Shown here: positions 1 through 6,787 of the stretch, in pieces
Position numbering within the stretch: the first letter of the stretch is position 1
How the letters are laid out: each line of letters starts with the position of its first letter
Assembly (NCBI GenBank): GCA_028718405.1
Contig: JAQULV010000002.1
Location: 1 to 16,287, forward strand
Direction of reading: 5' to 3'
DNA length: 16,287 nt
Origin: Smithellaceae bacterium
GTDB lineage: Bacteria; Desulfobacterota; Syntrophia; Syntrophales; JAQULV01
Position numbers and translations under genes: made by a program
The notes under the pieces: generated by a model
Told to the model about the DNA's origin: nothing
Seen by the model: only the letters and a program-made list of their open reading frames with translations
Database searches by the model: none

Positions 1-1437
1 GAGTCCTTTGGCAAGAACGACCTTTTCTCCCCTGGGTATCTTCTTTATCCTTTCCTCGGGGCGTCTCTGGTGGAAGGCCGCGGCCATGCACTCGACGGCG
101 CGGTATACCTCCTGGAAGACGGGTATCCCCTGAGCCAGGGCGTCGGTCTGAAAACCGAAGATATCGTCGCGAACGCCGATCAGCCAGATAAACACAGGCT
201 TTCCCGCAGCTCGCGCGAATTCAGCGGCCCTTTCCATGTCGAACCTGATGCGGACGTTTCCGGCGAAGGCGTGGAGAAACACGCCGTCCACGTTGGGGTC
301 ATCCAGAGCAACCTTAAGCGCCGTCGTGGCGACATCGACCTCCGTGCCGCCGTGTCTCTCCATAGCGGGCCACAGATCGACGGGATTGGCCACGGGCATC
401 CATTCCGGGTAGAGCTTTTCCAGTTCTTTCTTGGTCTTTTCCGAGAGCTCCGCTACGGAAAGTCCCAGCTCTTCGAGGAAATCGGCCGAGACGATGCCGG
501 CCCCGCCGCTGAAGGTGAGGATGGCGATCCGGCCTGTCTGTTTCTTTCTCGGGGGCGGAACCAGCGCCAAGGTACGGCAGAGATCCATCATCTGCTTGAA
601 GTCCTTGGCCTCGGTGACGCCGGCCTGGGCCAGCGTGTCGGTGACGACGCGGGAATTTCCGGCGAGCGACGCCGTATGGCTCTTGGCGGCCTCGGCGCCC
701 ATCCTGGATTTGCCGCCCTTCAATACGACGATGGGCTTATCGCTCCGGCGGCAGAGCTCGATGAAACGCCGCCCCTCGGGGATCGATTCCAGGTAAAAGC
801 CGACCACCTTCGTGTCGGGGTCCTTCAGGAAAAATTTGAGCAGATCGCACTCGTTGACATCGATCTTGTTGCCGATGGAGCAAACCTTGCTGATCCCCAT
901 GATGCCGTGACTCATGATGTCCATGAGGAATCCCGCAGAGAGCATGCCGCTCTGGACGACGAGCGATACCGTGCCGGGGACCAGACCCGCCTCCAGCGCT
1001 CTCGGGTTCATGAAGGAGAAGGCGCGCTGATTCACGGCGTCGACCAGTCCCATGCAGTTGGGACCCCAGAGTCGGATGCCCGTCTTCTTGGCCGTGTCGA
1101 TCAAGGCCTGCTGAAGAGACTGCCCCTCCGGTCCCGTTTCCGCAAATCCGCCCGATTCAATGATCACACCCTTTATCCCTTTGGCGGCGCACTGCTCCAC
1201 AGCGGCGGGGACCTGGCGGGCCGGGACGAAGACGATGGCCATGTCGATGGGACCCGGCACAGCGGCTATGGAGGGATAGCAAGGGATACCGTCTATCTCG
1301 GGATACTTGGGATTGATGGGGTATATCTTACCTTTGAATCCCCGGATGAGATTTCTTACGATAGCGTAGCCGCCCTTCGCACGGTTAGGCGTGGCGCCAA
1401 TGACAGCGACCGCTTGAGGTGAAAAGAAGAACTCCAT
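1..1437 (-). CDS. ADP-forming acetate/acyl-CoA synthetase (CoA ligase), 3' end outside window
   Basis: Interconverts an acyl-CoA plus ADP and phosphate with the free acid plus ATP, so it can make ATP in fermenters or activate acids; cytoplasmic. The window holds the first 479 residues. An N-terminal Rossmann CoA-binding domain (about residues 1-130) begins FFSPQAVAVIGAT. A succinyl-CoA-ligase-like domain follows (about 150-290), with VVQSGMLSAGF and the KSHTASLAG motif; His254 matches the phosphohistidine of this family. A third domain (about 300-450) has ILTFSGGAGI and NPVDLWP. An ATP-grasp part, fused or separate, would lie beyond the left edge. The start at 1437 is preceded by AAAGGA at good spacing. 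The gene lies 15 bases downstream of the 3D-domain lipoprotein gene and is probably co-transcribed with it. Substrate unknown: acetate, propionate, branched or aryl acids are all possible. Confidence 0.9.
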   Translation of the reverse strand, partial: MEFFFSPQAVAVIGATPNRAKGGYAIVRNLIRGFKGKIYPINPKYPEIDGIPCYPSIAAVPGPIDMAIVFVPARQVPAAVEQCAAKGIKGVIIESGGFAETGPEGQSLQQALIDTAKKTGIRLWGPNCMGLVDAVNQRAFSFMNPRALEAGLVPGTVSLVVQSGMLSAGFLMDIMSHGIMGISKVCSIGNKIDVNECDLLKFFLKDPDTKVVGFYLESIPEGRRFIELCRRSDKPIVVLKGGKSRMGAEAAKSHTASLAGNSRVVTDTLAQAGVTEAKDFKQMMDLCRTLALVPPPRKKQTGRIAILTFSGGAGIVSADFLEELGLSVAELSEKTKKELEKLYPEWMPVANPVDLWPAMERHGGTEVDVATTALKVALDDPNVDGVFLHAFAGNVRIRFDMERAAEFARAAGKPVFIWLIGVRDDIFGFQTDALAQGIPVFQEVYRAVECMAAAFHQRRPEERIKKIPRGEKVVLAKGL

Positions 1438-1452
1438 GGCAATTCCTTTCCG

Positions 1453-1905
1453 CTACTCCGGTTTTTCTATGATTACTTTCAGCCACTGTCGGCCCCACTC
1501 CTGGGCGTCATCTTCGTCTTCGAAGAAGACGTCGATGTGGTCGCCCTTGATGGCGCTGCCTGTGTCATGGACTACTCCCCAGCCGTAGCCGGGTACGTGC
1601 ATGCGCGTGCCATAAGGATAGCGACTGACATCAGCGGCGATAGTGCCGTGCTTCGCCTTGGTGCCGTCAGAGGTGACGCCCACGATCTTTCTCTCCCCCT
1701 CGTGGGGGCCGTAAGCGTAAACGGCGGGCAGCAGAAAGCAGCCCCACTTGTATCTCCAGCCGCAGGATTTTTGGCCGGCGTCGTAACCGGTGACGAGCAT
1801 CTTCTTTGTCACGGGTTTGGGACCGCCCGCGTGGAAAAAGATTCCGCACCCGCTGGCGGAGAAAACCAGCAGCGTGAGCAGGATGAAGGACAGGCCCCGT
1901 CTCAT
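1453..1905 (-). CDS. 3D-domain lipoprotein
   Basis: A 150-residue envelope protein. Residues 1-20 form a lipoprotein signal peptide (charged MRRG, hydrophobic stretch, lipobox SASGC) with Cys20 as the lipid-attachment residue. The rest is a 3D domain (PF06725-like double-psi barrel, related to the catalytic domain of lytic transglycosylase MltA): GTIAAD, YPYGTRMHVPGYG, HDTGSAIKGDHIDVFF. The three aspartates that give the domain its name are Asp92, Asp114 and Asp125. Family members act on or bind peptidoglycan, but no substrate can be read from this sequence. Cys48 and Cys56 flank an inserted GWRYKWG stretch and could form a disulfide. The start at 1905 has GAGGGG upstream. It is the first gene of a minus-strand unit with the acyl-CoA synthetase; no functional link between the two is evident. 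Confidence 0.85.
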   Translation of the reverse strand: MRRGLSFILLTLLVFSASGCGIFFHAGGPKPVTKKMLVTGYDAGQKSCGWRYKWGCFLLPAVYAYGPHEGERKIVGVTSDGTKAKHGTIAADVSRYPYGTRMHVPGYGWGVVHDTGSAIKGDHIDVFFEDEDDAQEWGRQWLKVIIEKPE

Positions 1906-1938
1906 GAACTTACCCCTCAGTACGGCGGATTTGCCGGG

Positions 1939-1967
1939 ACCCTATCACATGGTGTCAGTGGTTTCAA
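1939..1967 (-). promoter_or_regulatory. Candidate sigma70 promoter for the 3D lipoprotein gene
   Basis: Read on the minus strand, TTGAAA (1967-1962), 17 bases, then TAGGGT (1944-1939), about 34 bases upstream of the start codon. The -35 box is good and the -10 box weak (3 of 6), so this is tentative. Confidence 0.35.
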
Positions 1968-1975
1968 GATGATTT

Positions 1976-1993
1976 TCCGAGCAATTGCTCGGA
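1976..1993. promoter_or_regulatory. Perfect 18-bp palindrome, possible operator
   Basis: TCCGAGCAATTGCTCGGA is a perfect inverted repeat in the divergent intergenic region. It starts 9 bases upstream of the candidate -35 box of the minus-strand promoter and ends 57 bases upstream of the plus-strand -35 box. There is no T-tract on the exit side in either direction, so a dimeric regulator site is more likely than a terminator. The regulator is unknown. Confidence 0.5.
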
Positions 1994-2050
1994 GAGCGGA
2001 GGGCCGGAAGAAAGGGGAGTTCTTTTTTCCGCACGCGGCCACATCAATGA

Positions 2051-2079
2051 TTGACATGGGGAGGCGATTGGCCTATATA
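2051..2079 (+). promoter_or_regulatory. Sigma70-type promoter for the liv-paaK operon
   Basis: A perfect TTGACA (2051-2056), a 17-base spacer and TATATA (2074-2079, 4 of 6 to consensus). Expected transcription start is near 2086, giving a leader of about 40 bases before the start codon at 2128. Confidence 0.7.
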
Positions 2080-2110
2080 TGCGCAAATTTCTTCATGTAA
2101 ATCTATCAAG

Positions 2111-2116
2111 GGAGGG
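2111..2116 (+). promoter_or_regulatory. Ribosome binding site that decides the livK start
   Basis: GGAGGG lies only 2 bases before the ATG at 2119 but 11 bases before the ATG at 2128. The later ATG, which also opens a clean signal peptide (MGKIIFK), is therefore preferred. Confidence 0.6.
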
Positions 2117-2127
2117 AAATGGTATCT

Positions 2128-3306
2128 ATGGGCAAGATTATATTCAAAACTTTGTCTGTACTCTGTCTGATGTTGGCCATGGCGAGCGTCACCGTGGCGG
2201 CAGAGCCGATCAAAGTCGGGGCCCTGTTTTCCGTGACCGGTCCCGCTTCGTTTCTGGGCGAGCCTGAGAGGAACACGGCCGTTATGGTGGTAGACAAGAT
2301 TAACAAGGCCGGCGGCATCAAAGGGCGCAAGGTAAGCCTGATCGTTTACGATACTCAGGGCGATGCGACCAAAGCCGTTCAGGCCGCCACCAGGCTCATC
2401 AAGGACGACAAGGTAGTTGCCATCATCGGTCCCAGCACTACCGGCGACACGATGGCCGTTATCCCCATCGTCGAGAAAGAAGGGATCCCCATGATCTCCT
2501 GTGCTGCCGGCATCAAGATCACCGACCCGGCGAAAAAGTGGGTCTTCAAGACGGCGCAGAACGACAACCTTGCCGTGCAGCGGATTTATGAATATCTGAA
2601 GACGCAAGGAATCAAGAGGGTGGCCCTCCTCACCGTCTCCGATTCTTTCGGTTCCTCGGGCCGTGAACAGCTCAAAGGTCTGGCCAAGAGTTACGGCGTG
2701 GACATCGCGGCCGATGAAACCTACGGGCCCAAAGATACCGATATGACGGCGCAGCTTACAAAGATCCGCGGTAGCGAAGCCAAGGCGATTATCTGCTGGG
2801 GTACTAATCCCGGTCCCGCGATCGTAGCTCGTAATGTGAAGCAGTTGGGGATTACGCTGCCGCTCATCATGAGCCACGGTGTTTCCTCCAAGAAGTTCAT
2901 TGAACTGGCAGGTGATGCCTCCGCGGGGATCATCATTCCTTCGGGACACGTGATCGTGGCAGATCAGCTCCCCGGCTCCGATCCCCAGAAGAAGGCGCTC
3001 ATGAGCTACGTGAAAGAGTACCAGGCGCGCTACAAGGCGGAAGGGGATCACTTCGGCGGCCATGCCTGGGATGCGATGACGCTCGTAAAGATGGCGCTGG
3101 AGCGCGGGGCGGCGACCCCGGCGGCGATCCGAGCCCAGTTGGAGAAGACGCGCAATTATAACGGTATCGGCGGCATCTTCAATTTCAGCCCGACCGATCA
3201 CGCGGGACTGACCAAGGATGCCTTCGTCATGGTAACGATCAAGAATGGCGACTGGGTCCTGATCAAGGACAAGAAGGCCGGCGGCAAGGCGGGTGCCAAG
3301 AAATAA
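2128..3306 (+). CDS. livK: Periplasmic substrate-binding protein of a branched-chain amino acid-type ABC transporter
   Basis: Captures a ligand in the periplasm and delivers it to the permeases encoded downstream. The 392-residue product begins with a Sec signal peptide (MGKIIFK, a hydrophobic run, cleavage near VAA-EP). The mature part has the Peripla_BP_6 (type I fold) pattern: IKVGALFSVTGPASFLG, NTAVMVVDKINKAGGIKG, AIIGPSTTGDTMAVIPIVE, RVALLTVSDSFGSSG and FGGHAWDAM near the C-terminal end. The C-terminus ends in a Lys/Gly-rich tail (KDKKAGGKAGAKK). An ATG at 2119 would add three residues but lies too close to the Shine-Dalgarno sequence. A hairpin at 3350-3376 separates it from the permease genes and may allow a higher level of this protein. 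Ligand unknown: aliphatic amino acids are the family default, but several family members bind aromatic acids, which the linked PaaK-type gene makes plausible. Confidence 0.92.
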   Translation: MGKIIFKTLSVLCLMLAMASVTVAAEPIKVGALFSVTGPASFLGEPERNTAVMVVDKINKAGGIKGRKVSLIVYDTQGDATKAVQAATRLIKDDKVVAIIGPSTTGDTMAVIPIVEKEGIPMISCAAGIKITDPAKKWVFKTAQNDNLAVQRIYEYLKTQGIKRVALLTVSDSFGSSGREQLKGLAKSYGVDIAADETYGPKDTDMTAQLTKIRGSEAKAIICWGTNPGPAIVARNVKQLGITLPLIMSHGVSSKKFIELAGDASAGIIIPSGHVIVADQLPGSDPQKKALMSYVKEYQARYKAEGDHFGGHAWDAMTLVKMALERGAATPAAIRAQLEKTRNYNGIGGIFNFSPTDHAGLTKDAFVMVTIKNGDWVLIKDKKAGGKAGAKK

Positions 3307-3349
3307 CGATCTTTAATCTTATGTCCGGCATCTTTGGATAATTGAAAAC

Positions 3350-3376
3350 GGCGCAGGTGAAGATCTCACCTGCGCC
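3350..3376 (+). terminator. Intra-operon hairpin between binding-protein and permease genes
   Basis: GGCGCAGGTGA (3350-3360) and TCACCTGCGCC (3366-3376) form a perfect 11-bp stem with a 5-base loop, followed by TATTTTATT. It could be a leaky rho-independent terminator or an RNA-stabilising 3' end for the binding-protein transcript. The next gene starts 14 bases later without an obvious new promoter, so read-through is expected. Confidence 0.7.
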
Positions 3377-3390
3377 TATTTTATTGAGAC

Positions 3391-4275
3391 ATGGCATCAT
3401 CGGATCAGATACTTCAATACTGTCTCTCAGGCCTTTCGACGGGGGCGATCTATGCCCTAATAGGGATCGGCTTTGCCATCATCTATAACTCGACTGGTAT
3501 CATCAACTTTGCCCAGGGCGAGTTCGTCATGCTGGGCGGCATGCTCACCGTATTCTTCCTCAGCGTGGCCGTACTGCCGCTGCCCGCGGCTGTTACGGCG
3601 GCAGTCCTCGTGGCGACGTTGGTGGGCGTGATTTTTGAGCGACTCGCCATCAGGCCTCTCAAGGACGCCCAGCCGATTACCCTTATCATCATCACGATCG
3701 GCGGCAGCATCCTCATCAGGGGGATCGTCATGCTTGTCTGGGGAAAAGATACCCATGCGCTTCCCGCCTTTTCGGGAAATGAGCCGCTCTTTGTAGGCGG
3801 TGCTACGATCCTTCCCCAGCATTTGTGGATCTTTGTGATCACGGTTCTCATCATCGCCGCCAACAGGTTGTACTTCCATCACAGTATCAGCGGAAAGGCC
3901 ATGCGCGCCTGTTCTTATAACGCGCGCGCCTCGCGCCTGGTCGGCATCGATGTGAAGCGGATGGTTCTATTTTCCTTTGCCATCAGCGCCGCTATGGGCT
4001 CCATGGCGGGGATCATCATCGCGCCGCTGACGATGACTTCCTACGACGTGGGCGTCATGTTGGGGCTGAAGGGCTTCTGCGCGGCCATCATTGGCGGGAT
4101 GAGCAGCGGCATCGGCACGGTCTTCGGCGGACTCATCGTGGGCGTTCTCGAATCACTCGGGGCGGGGCTCGTCTCGTCGGGCTACAAAGACGCGATTGCG
4201 TTTTTCATCCTGCTGATCATTCTCTTTCTCAGGCCCCAAGGGCTTTTCAGGAAAGGGGAGACGGAGAGGGTATAA
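3391..4275 (+). CDS. livH: ABC transporter permease, LivH type
   Basis: One of two inner-membrane subunits forming the translocation path of a branched-chain amino acid-type importer. The 294-residue length is normal for LivH. About eight hydrophobic segments are visible. N-terminal hallmarks include GLSTGAIYALIGIGFAIIY and the signature stretch GIINFAQGEFVMLGG. The cytoplasmic coupling region (about 170-195) includes KAMRACSYNARASRLVGID, and the end carries IGGMSSGIGTVFGGL and FLRPQGLF. The Shine-Dalgarno is weak (GAG just before the ATG at 3391), so translation may depend on read-through and coupling. It pairs with the LivM-type permease 32 bases downstream. Confidence 0.92.
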   Translation: MASSDQILQYCLSGLSTGAIYALIGIGFAIIYNSTGIINFAQGEFVMLGGMLTVFFLSVAVLPLPAAVTAAVLVATLVGVIFERLAIRPLKDAQPITLIIITIGGSILIRGIVMLVWGKDTHALPAFSGNEPLFVGGATILPQHLWIFVITVLIIAANRLYFHHSISGKAMRACSYNARASRLVGIDVKRMVLFSFAISAAMGSMAGIIIAPLTMTSYDVGVMLGLKGFCAAIIGGMSSGIGTVFGGLIVGVLESLGAGLVSSGYKDAIAFFILLIILFLRPQGLFRKGETERV

Positions 4276-4307
4276 ATGAGGCGACGCTCTAAAAGACGGG
4301 TGGTGCC

Positions 4308-5276
4308 ATGAAGCGCGAGCTTCTGAAGTTCCTTCTCTTCGCGATTGTCGTTTCCGTGGTTCCCGCATTTGTGTCGGGCGGATACCTGCTCAACGTGTTG
4401 GTCTTCGTTGGCATCTTTACGATGCTCGCCGTGGCCCTGAATCTCCTTTTGGGCTTCGCCGGCCAGATATCGCTCGGCCAGGCCGCCTTCTACGGCCTGG
4501 GCGCCTATATGTCGGGGGTGCTCACCGCTAGCCATGGTATGAATCCCTGGGTCGCCATGCTGATCGGTGCCGGTGCCGTCGGCCTCCTCACCTTTGTTTT
4601 GGGTTTTCCCATCCTGCGGCTGAAGGGCCATTCGCTGGCCATGGCCACGCTGGGATTGGGGATCATCGTCTACATCTTTTTCAACGAAACGGTCGATGTC
4701 ACCGGCGGACCCTCGGGTCTTTCCGGGATACCCAATCTGACGGTGGGATCCTTTGTCTTCGACAGCGACCTGAAGAATTACTATCTCATCTGGGGTTTCG
4801 CCCTGCTCGCGATCCTTTTGGCGGTGAACCTCACCAACTCGCGGATCGGCAGGGCGCTGAAGGCCATCCATCAATCGGAGGTGGCGGCCCGGGTCCTCGG
4901 TGTCGATGTCCATCTGCTGAAGGTGGAGATATTTACCATCTCGGGCGTGCTCTCGGCCATCGCCGGCAGTCTCTATGCGCATACGGTAATGTTCATCTCG
5001 CCCACATCGTTCGGGTTCAACGTTTCGATCGAGCTTCTGACCATGGTCATTATCGGCGGACTGGGGAGCATCTACGGCTCGGTGCTTGGGGCGGCGCTGC
5101 TTACACTACTTCCGGAGTTGCTCCGCACCTTCCAGGACTACGATATCATAGTCTACGGCCTACTTCTCATTCTCATGACAATGTTCATGCCGGGGGGGCT
5201 CGTGAGGGGGATCCCCGATGCCGCCGTAGCGCTCTACGGGAAGCTGAAAGGGGGGGGCGCCGATGTTGAGAGGTGA
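4308..5276 (+). CDS. livM: ABC transporter permease, LivM type
   Basis: Second permease subunit of the same importer, 322 residues. Multiple membrane segments are evident, with the LivM-typical NLLLGFAGQISLGQAAFYGLG (about residues 45-65). A central loop has TGGPSGLSGIPNL, the coupling helix region has GRALKAIHQSEVAARVLGVD, and a late segment has IIGGLGSIYGSVLGAA. LivM proteins are often a little longer than LivH, as here. The last 14 bases overlap the livG start, so translation is probably coupled. Substrate specificity cannot be read from the permease alone. Confidence 0.92.
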   Translation: MKRELLKFLLFAIVVSVVPAFVSGGYLLNVLVFVGIFTMLAVALNLLLGFAGQISLGQAAFYGLGAYMSGVLTASHGMNPWVAMLIGAGAVGLLTFVLGFPILRLKGHSLAMATLGLGIIVYIFFNETVDVTGGPSGLSGIPNLTVGSFVFDSDLKNYYLIWGFALLAILLAVNLTNSRIGRALKAIHQSEVAARVLGVDVHLLKVEIFTISGVLSAIAGSLYAHTVMFISPTSFGFNVSIELLTMVIIGGLGSIYGSVLGAALLTLLPELLRTFQDYDIIVYGLLLILMTMFMPGGLVRGIPDAAVALYGKLKGGGADVER

Positions 5277-6015
5277 GGCCATCACCCGCACCTTCGGCGG
5301 GATTACCGCCTTAGATGATGTAAGCTTTTCGTTTGCGGCGGGGAAGATCACCGGGATCATCGGCCCCAACGGTGCCGGCAAGACGACCCTCTTCAACATC
5401 ATCACCGGCATCTACGCTCCCACCGAGGGAAAAGTGTTCTTGGAGGGAAAAGACATTACGGGTCTTGCCCCGGAGAAACTGGCGCGCATGGGGATGGTCC
5501 GGACGTTTCAGGGGATAGAGCTCTTTCCGCAGATGACGGTCCTGGAGAACGTGATGGTGGGCCGCCACACCAAATCGAAAAGCGGCATCATCGCCTCTGC
5601 TTTCAAGCTTCCCGGACACATCAGAGAGGAAAAGAACATCCGGGAGAAGGCCCTTTCTTGGCTTCAGTTTGCGGGACTTGGCGATCTCGCCGATCAGGAG
5701 GCGGGCAGCCTTCCCTTTGGAAGGGGGAGGATCCTGGAGATCGCGCGCGCCCTGGCGCTGGAACCGAGGATCATATTTATGGACGAACCTGCCGCGGGCC
5801 TCAACAGCCGCGAGACGCGGGAGTTGGCCGGATTAATCAGAAAGATAAGCGAGTTGGGGATCACGATTGCCCTGGTGGAACACGACATGGAACTGGTGAT
5901 GGATATCTGCGAGGAGATCATGGTCCTGAACTTGGGGCGCAAGCTCGCCTGGGGGACGCCCCGGGAGATCCAGGAAAACAGAGAGGTCGTTATGGCCTAC
6001 CTGGGCGAGGGTTGA
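5263..6015 (+). CDS. livG: ABC transporter ATPase, LivG type
   Basis: Cytoplasmic ATPase that forms a heterodimer with the LivF-type subunit and powers import. 250 residues. Walker A is GPNGAGKTT (34-42), the Q-loop is at Gln83 (TFQGIELFPQMTV), Walker B with catalytic Glu175 is IIFMDEPAAGL, and the switch His207 lies in VEHDMELVM. The signature motif is divergent, LPFGRGRILEIARAL rather than LSGGQ; LivG proteins usually have a variant here, but the Gln is lost as well. The C-terminal BCA-type tail ends EVVMAYLGEG. The start overlaps livM by 14 bases and the stop is 3 bases before livF. Confidence 0.93.
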   Translation: MLRGEAITRTFGGITALDDVSFSFAAGKITGIIGPNGAGKTTLFNIITGIYAPTEGKVFLEGKDITGLAPEKLARMGMVRTFQGIELFPQMTVLENVMVGRHTKSKSGIIASAFKLPGHIREEKNIREKALSWLQFAGLGDLADQEAGSLPFGRGRILEIARALALEPRIIFMDEPAAGLNSRETRELAGLIRKISELGITIALVEHDMELVMDICEEIMVLNLGRKLAWGTPREIQENREVVMAYLGEG

Positions 6016-6018
6016 GAG

Positions 6019-6762
6019 ATGTTGCGCGTCAAGAACATCAATACTTACTATGGTAAGGTCCATGCCCTGAAGAACGTGTCACTGCATCTCAACAGGGGAG
6101 AGATCGTGGCGCTCATCGGAGCCAATGGCGCGGGTAAAACCACCGTTCTCAATTCTATCTCCGCCCTGACACCGCCGGCCAGTGGCGAGGTTCTCTTCGA
6201 GAACGAGCCCCTGGGGGTGATGGGAGCCGACAAGGTGGTGCGGCTTGGTATCTCCCAGGTACCCGAGGGAAGGCAGATTTTTAAGCCTCTGTCGGTTGAG
6301 GACAATCTTGAACTGGGTGCCTATCTGCGCTATCGCGGCCGGGAAGGGAAAGACGCTATCCGCAAAGACCTGGAGGGAATCTACGAACTCTTTCCGCGAC
6401 TTTTAGAGAGGAAGCGTCAGATCGCGGGAACGCTGTCGGGGGGGGAGCAGCAGATGCTCGCTATCGGGCGGGCGCTTATGGCGCGTCCGAAATTGATGCT
6501 TTTAGATGAGCCGTCCATGGGGCTCGCGCCGCTCGTCGTGCAGGAGATATTTCGGGTGATCGAGACCCTGCGGGCCGAGCAGGGGACGACAATCTTACTC
6601 GTCGAGCAGAACGCCAAGGCGGCGTTGAAGATCGCCGACCGCGGCTACGTCCTCGAAACGGGTAAGATCATCCTCGAAGAAAAGGCGACGGAGCTGTTGA
6701 ATAACCGGGAGGTCCAGAGGGCCTACCTGGGTAAGGACAAAAAGGAAATCTGGGAAAGGTGA
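6019..6762 (+). CDS. livF: ABC transporter ATPase, LivF type
   Basis: Partner ATPase of the LivG-type subunit, 247 residues. Walker A GANGAGKTT (34-42), LivF-typical VPEGRQIFKPLSVEDNLELG (81-100), canonical signature LSGGEQQ (139-145), Walker B LMLLDEPSMGLAP with Glu164, and Gln197 (VEQN) in the switch position where most ABC ATPases have His, as is usual for LivF. The C-terminus has the conserved EVQRAYLG. Only 3 bases separate it from livG, so the two are translated together. Because the LivG signature is degenerate, the LivF signature may form the better site in the ATPase dimer (inference). Confidence 0.93.
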   Translation: MLRVKNINTYYGKVHALKNVSLHLNRGEIVALIGANGAGKTTVLNSISALTPPASGEVLFENEPLGVMGADKVVRLGISQVPEGRQIFKPLSVEDNLELGAYLRYRGREGKDAIRKDLEGIYELFPRLLERKRQIAGTLSGGEQQMLAIGRALMARPKLMLLDEPSMGLAPLVVQEIFRVIETLRAEQGTTILLVEQNAKAALKIADRGYVLETGKIILEEKATELLNNREVQRAYLGKDKKEIWER

Positions 6763-6787
6763 TTCTCATCAACTGCGAGGTGCCGCA

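Noticed and set aside
70..1422. A 450-codon open frame on the plus strand, antisense to the acyl-CoA synthetase
   Set aside because: It mirrors the codon pattern of the real gene on the other strand, has no recognisable motif and low-complexity charged composition.
2044..3201. A 385-codon minus-strand frame antisense to livK
   Set aside because: No family motif, and the plus strand carries a clear binding protein; a GC-driven shadow.
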